Shown here piece after piece: positions 26,685 through 35,655 of a stretch of 64,000 nt of DNA. Below the pieces are notes generated by a model. It was given only the letters and a program-made list of their open reading frames with translations. It had not been told where the DNA came from and made no database searches. Source of the stretch: Lederbergia lenta NBRC 16444. Lineage in GTDB: Bacteria; Bacillota; Bacilli; Bacillales; Bacillaceae_C. The stretch covers positions 1,364,001 through 1,428,000 of the forward strand of contig NZ_BCVC01000001.1 in NCBI RefSeq assembly GCF_001591545.1, given 5' to 3'. The translations under genes and the position numbers were made by a program. Positions within the stretch are counted from its first letter, which is position 1, and every line of letters starts with the position of its first letter.

Positions 26685-26720
26685 TGAGAGTGTTGATCCG
26701 AGAAGGATTGACACTCTTTT
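26685..26720 (+). terminator. Terminator after the alkylation repair gene
   Basis: GAGTGTTGATCC pairs with GGATTGACACTC with a small internal mismatch, followed by five T. It ends about 70 bases after the stop codon. The rest of 26651-26965 shows no further element. Confidence 0.75.
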
Positions 26721-26965
26721 TGGTGTAGTTATTGATCTAAGTCACTTTAACAGAACTTGGTTTTGATAAATCAAATATTAACTAATATATCCTTTAAAGA
26801 ATTGAAGAAGATACTTTTGAACTTAGTTTAAAGAAATGCTTCCAAACTAGGAGCTCTTCGGGTAAAATATGGTAAATCATATACAAGTATTATCCATTAA
26901 TACCTTTTTAATAATCCATGAATCTTATTACTTTCATTAGAAATAGATATTAGAGGAGGTTGATT

Positions 26966-27319
26966 ATGGGTGTATACAGCAAAGTATACTCGTCAGTTTT
27001 AAGAAAAAATTTTATGTTATTGATTATTGCTTCATTTTTACTTATCGTTATGTTCGCATTTTGGATAGGGGTCCCGTTTTTCGTGTTAGGGAATTTCCTT
27101 TTTGATTTAAATATACCAAATTACTTAAAACTTTTTTTTATAACAGTTTTTGTTGGTATGTTATTTACATCATTTTTCATTCCAATCAATTGGAAAGTTG
27201 CCTATGAGATTGGAGGTATAAAACAACAAAGTAAAGTGAAAGTATTTAGTTATTTGCAAGCGTTATTTATATTAATAAGCAGTTCCATATTTTATTTATT
27301 GTTTAGTATTCTTTTATAA
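26966..27319 (+). CDS. Small membrane protein (three TM segments)
   Basis: A 117-residue protein with hydrophobic segments near residues 17-42, 53-74 and 93-116. It has no motif I recognise. GAGGAGG at 26953-26959 is six bases before ATG 26966; an in-frame TTG at 26960 is too close. It stands alone, with a short decayed stretch after it (a GAGGAG site followed by a five-codon frame near 27390). Confidence 0.55.
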   Translation: MGVYSKVYSSVLRKNFMLLIIASFLLIVMFAFWIGVPFFVLGNFLFDLNIPNYLKLFFITVFVGMLFTSFFIPINWKVAYEIGGIKQQSKVKVFSYLQALFILISSSIFYLLFSILL

Positions 27320-27487
27320 AAGAGGGATTCAACTTCCATAAGGACTAATGAATTATCGGAGATATTAAATGGCTATGTGAGGAGATTTATATGAAAGTTA
27401 AATATTAGTGCAGTTGCATTAATATTTATTAATCCTCCATAATATTAGCGATATAATTAATGAGAATCTTGTTAGAAGAGGTGAGCT

Positions 27488-27532
27488 GAGATGAGTAAAG
27501 TTGAGCTGAGTAAAGTTGAGCTGAGTAAAAAG
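27488..27532 (+). repeat. Three tandem 15-bp units over a start codon
   Basis: The unit GAGCTGAGTAAAGTT occurs at 27503-27517. Near-copies lie at 27488-27502 (one base different, creating the ATG) and 27518-27532. In the protein it gives the repeat VELSK. Because the unit is five codons long, copy-number change keeps the frame. Confidence 0.85.
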
Positions 27533-28213
27533 TTAGATTTAGAGAGAATTATTTTTATAGGAAGAACTTTTGAAGAATATTTAGATATGTTTTCTCTTTC
27601 AGTAGAGAAGCTTGAAGGAAAGAAAATACTTGATTGTCCTGCAGGAGCATGTTCATTTACTGCATCCGGCAACAAGATAGGGCTAGATATAACAGCATGT
27701 GATATTGCTTATTATCATTCGGTAGAAGATCTCGAGATGAAAGGTCTACAAGATATTGAACATGCGATGGAACATATAGAAAAAGTAAAGGATAATTATG
27801 TTTGGGATTACTTCAATGATATAGACGATCTTAGAGGACATCGCTTGCATGCGTTAAAAGATTGTTCTAATAATAGAAAGGAAATAAGTGAAAGATATAT
27901 TCCCGTTACTTTACCTACATTACCGTTTAAAGATAATGAATTTGATATTATTTTTTCGGCACATTTTCTCTTTATGTACGCTGATCGACTAGATTATCAA
28001 TTTCATATGAAAACACTAAATGAGTTATTAAGGGTTTCTAGTGATGAGATTTGTATTTTCCCTTTAGTAGATCTTGAAGGAAAGCGATATGAACATTTAG
28101 ATGAATTAATCCTTTATCTCACAGATAAAGGATGTACAGTTGAAGAGGTTAAAGTTGGGTATGAATTTCAAGTCAACGCTGATTCCATGTTGAAAATAAA
28201 AAAGTGTAACTGA
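27491..28213 (+). CDS. SAM-dependent methyltransferase-like protein
   Basis: A 240-residue protein. After the repeated N-terminus (SKVELSKVELSKK), the segment KKILDCPAGACSFTA resembles motif I with cysteine and proline variants. LPFKDNEFDIIFSAHFLFMYADRL is the motif IV region, and ELLRVSSDEICIFPLVDLEG the strand that follows. This pattern is seen in a distinct Bacillus methyltransferase group. AGAGGTGAG precedes the ATG. The substrate is unknown, and cofactor use is inferred. Confidence 0.65.
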   Translation: MSKVELSKVELSKKLDLERIIFIGRTFEEYLDMFSLSVEKLEGKKILDCPAGACSFTASGNKIGLDITACDIAYYHSVEDLEMKGLQDIEHAMEHIEKVKDNYVWDYFNDIDDLRGHRLHALKDCSNNRKEISERYIPVTLPTLPFKDNEFDIIFSAHFLFMYADRLDYQFHMKTLNELLRVSSDEICIFPLVDLEGKRYEHLDELILYLTDKGCTVEEVKVGYEFQVNADSMLKIKKCN

Positions 28214-28386
28214 AAGAGGATGTTCCTGTTATCCTTCTTTCTCTTAAATTAAACTTATCATGGGCAGGAGGCGGGTATAGATAGGGTTGTTAAACTCAGA
28301 AGACCTGTTCCAAAGAGAAAACGATGGTGTTTTCTCTATTTGGCAATAACAGCGGTATAAAAATAGATCGACTTCAGGAGACACAT

Positions 28387-28962
28387 ATGGAAATTACTTT
28401 GATTAGACATGGCAGATCTACCTTAACAATAAATAACCGGATTAATAGTGAAGGATTTAAGAATTGGATTGAAGATTATGATAGGAATGGAGTGTTTGAA
28501 GAGCGATCCTATCCTTCAGAAACGCTTGAAAAAATAGCAACCACGAATGTCGTCATTTCAAGTGATTTGAAAAGAGCGATCGAATCGGCCAAGTTTTTAA
28601 AGCCACATACTAAAACGATTTCCAAACCATTATTTCGTGAGACTGAGTTACCAATTCCGTTAACAAATGTAATGATAATTAAATTACATCCACAGATATG
28701 GGCCGTTATATTTAGGTGCCTATGGTTCTTTGGCTATTCTAAGCAGTGTGAATCTTTTGGTAAAGCCAAACAAAGAGCTAAAACAGCGGCAGAACAATTA
28801 GTGGCATATGCAAAGGAATATAACTCAGTCGCTTTAATTGGACATGGATTTTTTAATCTTTTGATAGCAAAGGAACTGCAAAAAATGGGCTGGAAAGGTA
28901 AAAGAAAAACAGGTTCTACACATTGGAATGCTACTTCATACTCTTTTTCAGCTAACGAATAA
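28387..28962 (+). CDS. Histidine phosphatase family protein
   Basis: A 191-residue histidine phosphatase starting EITLIRHGRSTL, a full RHG motif. ISSDLKRAIESAKF matches the second motif, and VALIGHGFFNLL holds the second catalytic histidine. The open frame runs upstream to 28324. However, CAGGAG at 28376-28380 sits seven bases before ATG 28387, and family length agrees with that start. It is followed 48 bases later by a Nudix gene, echoing the Nudix-HIT-phosphatase group at 14.6-16.2 kb. Confidence 0.82.
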   Translation: MEITLIRHGRSTLTINNRINSEGFKNWIEDYDRNGVFEERSYPSETLEKIATTNVVISSDLKRAIESAKFLKPHTKTISKPLFRETELPIPLTNVMIIKLHPQIWAVIFRCLWFFGYSKQCESFGKAKQRAKTAAEQLVAYAKEYNSVALIGHGFFNLLIAKELQKMGWKGKRKTGSTHWNATSYSFSANE

Positions 28963-29010
28963 CAAGTAGATTGGTTTCATTTTAAATCTTTATAGACGTG
29001 GGAGGACCAT

Positions 29011-29469
29011 ATGACGATTTTAATAAACAAAAGTGGGCATGTTTTTCTTGATTTTCTAATTGTAGAGGAAAATGAAATAATGAACTATGTAGCAGATGCA
29101 CCACTAACTCATTCTCTAGTAGTAGTTAAATATCAAGAAAAATTCCTGATCATGTTCAATAAATGGAGAAAACATTGGGAACTTGCTGGCGGCATGATAG
29201 ATGAGGGAGAAACGCCTAGGCAATGTGCTGTAAGAGAACTATTTGAGGAAACGAATCAAAGGATTGATGATATACGTTTTAAAGGATTAATGAAGTTACA
29301 ATTAAAACCAGATGATAGAATGGAATACGGCGCATTATTTATTGGTGATATCAAGGAGTTAAGACCTTTTGAAGAAAATGAAGAGACTGAACAAATTATA
29401 TTTTGGGATCAAAAAACTGACATTGGCTATATAGACGAAATTGATGAAAAGCTACTAGAGTATTATTAA
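29011..29469 (+). CDS. Nudix hydrolase with a variant Nudix box
   Basis: A 152-residue Nudix protein, paralogous to the one at 14614 (shared HWELAGG/QWELPAG, CAxRELFEET, RFKGLMKL and final YIDEIDEKLLEYY). Its box GGMIDEGETPRQCAV-RELFEETNQ keeps the metal-binding glutamates but has N where the conserved glycine follows EExx. Activity is likely but may be altered. GGGAGGA precedes the ATG. The upstream neighbour is a histidine phosphatase. Confidence 0.8.
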   Translation: MTILINKSGHVFLDFLIVEENEIMNYVADAPLTHSLVVVKYQEKFLIMFNKWRKHWELAGGMIDEGETPRQCAVRELFEETNQRIDDIRFKGLMKLQLKPDDRMEYGALFIGDIKELRPFEENEETEQIIFWDQKTDIGYIDEIDEKLLEYY

Positions 29470-29582
29470 TGGACTTCATCTTATGAGTTAACCACACTTT
29501 ATATTTCGACTGGACATGTGGAGTGATAATGATTTCCTTTTTCTGAATAGTAGGAACTCAGTCTGTAAATGGAGGGATTTTT

Positions 29583-30389
29583 ATGGGAGCTGAAGTAGCA
29601 AAGGATAGAGCGACATTACAAAATTCAAGTATTATCGATGCACGGACACTTGAAAATTCGCATAAGAGATTGGCAGAGGTTATCAAACCGGGGATGACCG
29701 TCCTTGATGTAGGTTGTGGAACGGGAGCAATCACATCTGGGATTGCAGAAGTTGTCGGTCCAAGGGGTCGCGTCATCGGAATAGATAATAATCAAGATTT
29801 AATATTAAAAGCACGTCACTTGTACAAAGATAATCCTATCATTTCTTTTGAGATTGGTGATATTTATCAATTACCCTATCAAAATGAATTTGATATAGTT
29901 ACTTCTGCAAGGGTCCTTCAATGGTTATCTAGACCCAAAGCAGCTTTACAGCAAATGGTGCAAGCTGTCAAAAATAATGGCAGCGTTTTAATTCTTGATT
30001 ATAATCATACTAAAATATCTTGGGAACCGGAGATCCCTAAAACAATGCAAGATTTCTATGATGACTTTTTACGATGGCGCTCAGATGCGGGGATGGATAA
30101 TGAAATAGCTGATCATCTTCCGGATATGTTTAGTGAGTTGGGACTTTCAGATATAAAAACAACGAAGCAAAGTGAATACACTAAACATACTGATACTAAT
30201 TTCCAAACCCAAATTACAATCTGGGCAGATGTCGCTGCAATCAAAGGTATTCAAATGGTTAACGATGGATTTATCAGTGAAGGTCAAAGGTCACAGGCTG
30301 AAAAGGATTTTCGTAAATGGATAAATACTTCGGCTGAATCCCAAACAATGTATTTATTAGCGGTAGAAGGAAAGAAGAGTAAGCAATAA
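29583..30389 (+). CDS. Class I SAM-dependent methyltransferase
   Basis: A 268-residue methyltransferase with a textbook motif I (VLDVGCGTGAITSGIAEVVGPRGRVIGIDNN, near residues 40-70) and a motif IV/post-I segment IVTSARVLQWLSRPKAALQQM. The arrangement resembles UbiE/biotin-type methyltransferases acting on small molecules. GGAGGGA upstream defines the ATG. The following 336 bases lack genes. Confidence 0.86.
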   Translation: MGAEVAKDRATLQNSSIIDARTLENSHKRLAEVIKPGMTVLDVGCGTGAITSGIAEVVGPRGRVIGIDNNQDLILKARHLYKDNPIISFEIGDIYQLPYQNEFDIVTSARVLQWLSRPKAALQQMVQAVKNNGSVLILDYNHTKISWEPEIPKTMQDFYDDFLRWRSDAGMDNEIADHLPDMFSELGLSDIKTTKQSEYTKHTDTNFQTQITIWADVAAIKGIQMVNDGFISEGQRSQAEKDFRKWINTSAESQTMYLLAVEGKKSKQ

Positions 30390-30725
30390 TATTAGGTTAG
30401 ATAATAATACACTAAAGGATCTTATATTATGGTATTTTTAAGATTAATTAATCCCTGCTAATTGATCATTTGGAATCGGGAGAGACCTAGTAGGGACCTC
30501 TCCCTGAGTACCTATATTCGTACCAATCTTCTATAAAATCAACATTAGAAATTCTTCGTCTATTAACCCCGTCAGAGCATTCTTTTAACAAGATACTATT
30601 TCCTTTACATCTCTAGAATCCACACCATTACATCCTAATTTTAAATTAGAAAATACATTTTTGGGAGTTAATAACATTAATGTAGTATATAATACAATTA
30701 GAATATTTTTCCAAGGAGACCTACT
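30390..30725. other. Gene-free stretch upstream of amj with one hairpin
   Basis: GGGAGAG (30478-30484) and CTCTCCC (30498-30504) form a hairpin without a T tail, probably a weak terminator for the methyltransferase gene. A TATAAT at 30688-30693 lies before the flippase gene, but no clear -35 fits at normal spacing. It may therefore need an alternative sigma factor such as sigma-M, as known for B. subtilis amj; that is inference. Confidence 0.45.
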
Positions 30726-31541
30726 ATGGAATTAATCACTGGCAAAGTAATAATCATCTCTATTTTTCTGTTGGTTGTCACTATGATTGAGACACTAGCT
30801 TATTCTACGAGGATATCGGGAGCTAGAGTAAAATTAATTGCAACAGCATTATCATTATTTAGTACGCTCGTTATTATTTCAAGATTCTCTACTATGATCC
30901 AGCAACCATTAACAGCAAAACTTATCGCGGAGGCACCTGACTCTCAAAAATTAATTTTCATCGAAGAACAATACAGAATTCTAATTGGTGTTACGTCGAT
31001 CGGTGTATTTTTGGGCATTCTTTTATTTCCTACGTTCATCAATATCTTTTCTAGAGCCATTGTACAATTATCGAACGAACGTGGATCAGTTGTTGCCTTA
31101 TTTATACATCAATTTAATTTAAATGGGATCAAAAAAGTAATAAATTGTTTTAAGCTACCTAGGTTATCATACTTAAAAGGAATCACATTTCAAACAATCC
31201 CTAAACGACTTTTTGTTATTAATGTCATTATTTCTGCTGTCTTTACAGTTGGGGTACTATCTTCTATATATGCTTCTATATTAGTTCCGAACGATTATGC
31301 TCAAGCAGCTTTAATGTCATCTGGTATCATCAATGGCATTGCTACTATATTATTAACCTTGTTTATTGATCCAAAAGCATCCGTATTAGCTGATAGAGTT
31401 GTAAAAAAGCAAAGTAAGTATATTTATTTAAAAAGCTATTCTTTGACGATGATTAGTTCAAAATTAGTTGGCACAATGATGGCACAACTCTTATTTCTTC
31501 CAGCAGCATATTATGTCGCCTGGTTCGCCGAGTGGATTTAA
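30726..31541 (+). CDS. amj: Lipid II flippase Amj
   Basis: A 271-residue membrane protein with about six to seven membrane segments, matching the Amj (YdaH) family in length and landmark segments. These are the N-terminal VTMIETLAYSTRISGARVKLIATALSLF, then LGILLFPTFINIFSRAI, QTIPKRLFVINVIISAVFTVGVLSSIYAS, and the tail MMAQLLFLPAAYY. Amj flips lipid II across the membrane as an alternative to MurJ when the envelope is under stress. AAGGAGACC precedes the ATG. No cell-wall genes adjoin it, as is also the case in other Bacillus genomes. Confidence 0.85.
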   Translation: MELITGKVIIISIFLLVVTMIETLAYSTRISGARVKLIATALSLFSTLVIISRFSTMIQQPLTAKLIAEAPDSQKLIFIEEQYRILIGVTSIGVFLGILLFPTFINIFSRAIVQLSNERGSVVALFIHQFNLNGIKKVINCFKLPRLSYLKGITFQTIPKRLFVINVIISAVFTVGVLSSIYASILVPNDYAQAALMSSGIINGIATILLTLFIDPKASVLADRVVKKQSKYIYLKSYSLTMISSKLVGTMMAQLLFLPAAYYVAWFAEWI

Positions 31542-31652
31542 TCTTAGTACTATCAAATACAATAGATGGGAACAACAATATTTGCACGACTTATAATAAC
31601 TGGAAGTGTCTCAGTAAAATGCTTCATCATAAAAACATATAAGGGTGATGAA

Positions 31653-32225
31653 ATGAATCTGTCTCCTACGATAAAAGGGGAAAAAATTCTACTTAGGAAG
31701 CCGATAGAAAATGATTTGAATGACTTTTTCAAATGTGGAAGAAATAAAGAACTCACCAGAATGTATGGCGGGGACACGCACGATTTGCAACCGCTGACAA
31801 TGAAGGATGCAAGAATATTCATAGAAAATATATTATCAAATAAACTTGAGTGGTGTGTGGAATATGCGGGTCGCTGCATTGGTCAAGCACGATTAACGGT
31901 CAGTGAAGATGATTACCGAGCAAGATACGCTGTCGGACTGTTTGATCCCTCCGTGTGGGGAATAGGTTTAGGGACTGAAATTACGCAATTAGTATTGCAA
32001 TATGCTTTTGAAGAATTACAGTTACATAGAGTGGATCTAAGGGTTTTAGCATACAATCACAGGGCCATCGCTTGTTATGAGAAATGCGGATTTGTAAAAG
32101 AAGGTGTTGAAAGAGAAGGGGCTTATATTGAGGATAAATTTGAAACAGATGTGATGATGAGTATTTTAGATAGAGAATACCATGTTTTACGAGATAATTT
32201 TGTACGTATGGATGTGACAAATTGA
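31653..32225 (+). CDS. GNAT acetyltransferase, RimJ/RimL-like
   Basis: A 190-residue GNAT of the Acetyltransf_3 type. It opens with ILLRKPIENDLNDFFKC, a typical first strand. IGLGTEITQLVLQYAFEELQLHRVDLRVLAYNHRAIACYEKCGFVKEG is the standard acetyl-CoA loop and closing segment of the ribosomal-protein/spermidine acetyltransferase group. The frame is open from 31566. AAGGGTG at 31641-31647 selects ATG 31653, which matches family length. The actual amine substrate is unknown. Confidence 0.84.
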   Translation: MNLSPTIKGEKILLRKPIENDLNDFFKCGRNKELTRMYGGDTHDLQPLTMKDARIFIENILSNKLEWCVEYAGRCIGQARLTVSEDDYRARYAVGLFDPSVWGIGLGTEITQLVLQYAFEELQLHRVDLRVLAYNHRAIACYEKCGFVKEGVEREGAYIEDKFETDVMMSILDREYHVLRDNFVRMDVTN

Positions 32226-32294
32226 CAGGTCGATTAGTAGTAATGTATCCAGGTAGGCTGATCTGAATATAATCAAATGACGGGGGGATTGAAA

Positions 32295-32782
32295 TTGTTA
32301 TACCATTTTAGCGAGGACCCAAGTATCGCAATATTTAAACCTAGACCATCAAAAGCATTTCCAGAACTTTCCCCGGTTGTATGCGATTGATAAAGAACAT
32401 TCCGCTCATTATTATTTTCCTCGGGATTGTCCTAGAGAAAAGCAGAATGGACGGATGAGAAAGATGAAGATAGATTCTTTTCCGTTTCAAATGTAGATAA
32501 AATTATAGTTATGGAAAATCAATGGATAGAACGAATTCGCGATACTAAATTATACATTTTTTAAAGAGACATTTGAATTATTTTTAGAAGCTAAAACTGC
32601 TGGCTACTATATATCATATAAGGAAATTACTCCAGAAAAACTAGAGCTAGTTAACGGTTTAATCGAGAAAATTTTAAGTGAGAAGGTAGAATTGAGATTC
32701 ACTCCAGATTTATATTCTATGCCCCAGACTGATAAGGATCCCAGTAACTTTATATGAAAATGTTCGAATGAGAAATATTTAA
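32295..32782 (+). pseudogene. Decayed DUF6886-like gene
   Basis: Starting at TTG 32295 after GGGGGG, the frame gives LYHFSEDPSIAIFKPR, PELSPVVCAID and, after a frameshift, KEHSAHYYFPRDCPR. This is the characteristic opening of DUF6886 proteins. Further frameshifts follow. Fragments such as AGYYISYKEITPEKLELVNG and the tail LYENVRMRNI in a third frame identify the 3' part. At least three lesions make it a pseudogene. The function of the family is unknown. Confidence 0.75.
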
Positions 32783-32812
32783 AAACCAATACATTCACAA
32801 GGGAGATACACG

Positions 32813-33274
32813 ATGAAAATCAGTCAATCAAAGGATTATCAATTAATTGCTAAGTTGAATAAACAGGTGCATGATCTGCATTCTACATTATATCCTTCAT
32901 ACTTCAAGGAATATAATTATGAGGAGATAAAAGATGTTTTTAAAGAGTGTATGAAAAATAAAAGCTTTATTTTCTTACTAGTAGAAGATAATGATGTAGC
33001 AGTTGGTTATGCCTGGATTGGGATAAGAGATTACACAGAAGATGCCTTTAAAAAGGCGTATAATTCTGTCTATGTACATCAGATAAGCATAGATGAAACA
33101 AAGCAACACAAAGGCTATGGCTCTCGTCTAATGGAAGAAGTATATGCGATTGCTAAAAATAATGGAATTGATCTAATTGAATTAGATTATTGGTTTGACA
33201 ACAATGTAGCTAAAGAGTTTTATCAAAAACAAGGGTTTTCACCATACCGAGAATTTGTATACAAAAAAGTTTAA
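32813..33274 (+). CDS. GNAT family N-acetyltransferase
   Basis: A 153-residue GNAT. VYVHQISIDETKQHKGYGSRLMEEVYAIAKNNGID (about residues 82-117) holds the acetyl-CoA loop QHKGYGSRL, and WFDNNVAKEFYQKQGFSPYREF is the closing segment. AAGGGAG precedes the ATG. It lies 30 bases after the DUF6886 ruin and before a small membrane protein, with no obvious functional partner. Confidence 0.83.
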   Translation: MKISQSKDYQLIAKLNKQVHDLHSTLYPSYFKEYNYEEIKDVFKECMKNKSFIFLLVEDNDVAVGYAWIGIRDYTEDAFKKAYNSVYVHQISIDETKQHKGYGSRLMEEVYAIAKNNGIDLIELDYWFDNNVAKEFYQKQGFSPYREFVYKKV

Positions 33275-33312
33275 TAACTTTACATATCAGTACAGTACAG
33301 GGGGGAGTAATT

Positions 33313-33612
33313 CTGAATATTTTAGTTCTAATGATTTTATTATTATCATTAATAGCATCCACACTAACCTCTCTCTGGATAATAAGAAAGCTAGGAAATA
33401 AATGGATTGGAATGTTCGTTGTTTTTTGTATAAACACAGTTTTATTAGTAATAGCAGTGGTGATCTTACTCCGAATAGACAGCCAGACATTCCATAAAGA
33501 GACAGATGGATTATTGGGCAGTTTAGGGGTTGTGGTATTAATATTTTTTATTCCAGTTATTACTTTTATCAATTACCATATCCATGAATTTATTAGTAGA
33601 TCAGAAAGGTAG
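33313..33612 (+). CDS. Small membrane protein, probably with a non-ATG start
   Basis: The hydrophobic protein has three membrane segments (ILVLMILLLSLIASTL, MFVVFCINTVLLVIAVVIL, LGSLGVVVLIFFIPVITFI) and a charged tail. The first ATG (33331) has no ribosome site. The GGGGGAG at 33301-33307 points instead to CTG 33313, or ATT 33310, which are in frame six codons upstream. CTG initiation is unusual in bacteria, so ATG 33331 (93 residues) remains possible. No family is recognised. Confidence 0.5.
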   Translation: MNILVLMILLLSLIASTLTSLWIIRKLGNKWIGMFVVFCINTVLLVIAVVILLRIDSQTFHKETDGLLGSLGVVVLIFFIPVITFINYHIHEFISRSER

Positions 33613-33687
33613 AATTACTAATAATGATTTCTCGTTAACTGTTGGTACAGTTTATCGAACCCCATAAATAAAGGAGAAGGGCCGATT

Positions 33688-34437
33688 ATGGATACAGATA
33701 AAAATATAGCGATTATTACCGATATTCATGGTAATAGTTCGGCATTAAAAGCAATGTTAACCGAATTGGATAAAGAGAAGCAAATCGATCACATTTATTG
33801 TTTAGGTGACTTAATCGGTATTGGTCATGAAACGAATAGTGTACTTGAGTTAATATTTTCGAGAAAAGATATATCTGTTGTTATGGGAAATCATGATAAG
33901 GCAGTGGTAAATATAATCGAAGGAAACGATCCAGCCAGTATAGGAGAAGAAAAGGAACATCATAAATGGATTGCGTCTTGATTAGACACTAAATTTATTT
34001 CTCCATTATCACAAATACCAAAGAGCATCTATGCTAATTACAATGGTCGGAATTTTCTGTTTGTCCACTACCATCTAAACGAACAAGGTGAATATTTACC
34101 AATAGATTATCAACCGAGTGCACAAAAGCTTGATGCAATATACCAAAAGTCTGATGCTGATATCGTTTGTTTTGGGCACCATCATGTGATCCATCATTTT
34201 AAGTCGAAAGAGCGACTTTATCTTAATCCAAGCTCTTTAGGTTGCCATCACAATCCATTGGCACCTTTCACTATAATAAAAATTGGAGGAAATGGTAGTA
34301 TTAACGTTTCTTTCAATGAAGTGCCCTATAATAATAAGGAATTTCTACTTGCTTATCAGAAACTGAATATACCCTCCCAAGATTTTATTTTAAAAGTATT
34401 TTATGGGAACCAACATTTGGATGATACATCAAACTAA
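33688..34437 (+). pseudogene. Metallophosphoesterase interrupted by one in-frame TGA
   Basis: A single 249-codon frame is intact except for TGA at 33979-33981, after codon 97. All calcineurin-like phosphoesterase motifs are present on the two sides: TDIHGN (metal D and H), CLGDLIGIG, VMGNHD, VHYHLNE and FGHHHV. The domain would hydrolyse phosphoesters with a dimetal centre. AAAGGAGAAGGG gives a good start. The lesion could have arisen by a single C-to-T change from CGA. A truncated 97-residue product lacks the last metal ligands and should be inactive. Confidence 0.8.
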
Positions 34438-34463
34438 TGTGGAAATAACAAGGAGTTGCTGGA

Positions 34464-35582
34464 ATGAAAACGAAAGCGAATCATCCATTTATCTACTTTT
34501 TCATAGAGCCTAATGTAGTCTTTGTTTATAATATTAAAACACAGAATTATTTAACCGCATCTGAGTTAGTTTCAGTCGGAGAATGGGAAACATTTGAATT
34601 AAATCACGAGGATGAGTTTGCTAGATTTGATCACGAAGAAAGCAAACCACTTGAAGGTAGAGTCTACTTAATGAAACAGGATGATAGAAACATTATGTTA
34701 AAAGAAATTAATAAGCAAATTCAAAAACATCGCAATTTATCCAACATTAATAAAGAATTATCTAAATCATTCCATATCGTTTCCTCAGAATCTGCAGCTG
34801 GTTCTTTAAAAGTGGGACTAGATCAACCTAAAAACGTCATTGCTTTTCCAGACCTCTTTTCGATTGGACCGATGTGGAAGCTAGAGGAAAAAGTGGGGCA
34901 AACATTTAGATATGAATGGTTATTTGAAAATATTAATTCAAGTGAAAATGATGATGAATATGAAAATAAATTTACGAATGCGCTGCTAGAAATAGAGGGT
35001 ATACCAGATCAAGTTCCAATTTATATTTGGTATGCTAATAACGCTGATGAGCAATCAGGTGTTCATTTTATCGTCCATTTATTGCGAGATAGGGCTAATG
35101 ATATTTTTCTTCTTCACTCCACGGATCTATATAGTACATATATAAGTCGCAAAGATGATGCTCAATCTGTGTTCTATACGAGTCAGATTAGACCCAAAAA
35201 TTTAAAATATATTTTCGAAAGATTCAAACCATTGATTCCACTATCTACTAAGGATCGAATTCAAATGCAAAGAAAATGGCGAACACTAGGTCAATCAAAA
35301 AAAATCTTACGTTTATGGTGTAATGAAGATTTAATCAGTGTGCCTGAAGTTCACTATGACCCACTTATCGTAAATACATTGAAACAGTTGCATAACGAGC
35401 AAGTAAACAAAGACTTTATTAAGGCTGGAAGAGTGATTGGCGAAATAGTAATTCAAATGGATGGAATGATTAGTGATTTCTTTTTGGAATATCGGATTAG
35501 GCATTTGATTTATAGTGGGGTATTTGAGTTAAAAGGAATACCGAAATCAATGAAGCATTATAGCGTAAAACTGCGTTCATAA
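34464..35582 (+). CDS. DUF1835 and DUF3658 domain protein
   Basis: A 372-residue soluble protein. The middle part HIVSSESAAGSLKVGL followed by VIAFPDLFSIGPMWKLEEKVG is the DUF1835 signature. The later DRIQMQRKWRTLGQSKKILRLW with IVNTLKQLH fits DUF3658. The first ~100 residues are extra and unassigned. Function is unknown; this family is frequent in Bacillus accessory regions. CAAGGAG precedes the ATG. The adjacent nucleotidyltransferase starts 73 bases later. Confidence 0.72.
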   Translation: MKTKANHPFIYFFIEPNVVFVYNIKTQNYLTASELVSVGEWETFELNHEDEFARFDHEESKPLEGRVYLMKQDDRNIMLKEINKQIQKHRNLSNINKELSKSFHIVSSESAAGSLKVGLDQPKNVIAFPDLFSIGPMWKLEEKVGQTFRYEWLFENINSSENDDEYENKFTNALLEIEGIPDQVPIYIWYANNADEQSGVHFIVHLLRDRANDIFLLHSTDLYSTYISRKDDAQSVFYTSQIRPKNLKYIFERFKPLIPLSTKDRIQMQRKWRTLGQSKKILRLWCNEDLISVPEVHYDPLIVNTLKQLHNEQVNKDFIKAGRVIGEIVIQMDGMISDFFLEYRIRHLIYSGVFELKGIPKSMKHYSVKLRS

Positions 35583-35655
35583 TTGATTCAATTATTTAAA
35601 GAGCGTTCATAAGTGTTACTTACTTGCTGATTCATAACATAATGGGGTGATTAGA

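Noticed and set aside
30478-30504. Operator palindrome upstream of amj
   Set aside because: GGGAGAG/CTCTCCC has a long unequal loop and lies over 200 bases from the start codon. A weak terminator hairpin for the upstream gene is simpler.
33979-33981. TGA read as selenocysteine in the metallophosphoesterase
   Set aside because: Calcineurin-like enzymes do not use a residue there for catalysis. No obvious selenocysteine hairpin follows and the host group rarely uses selenocysteine.
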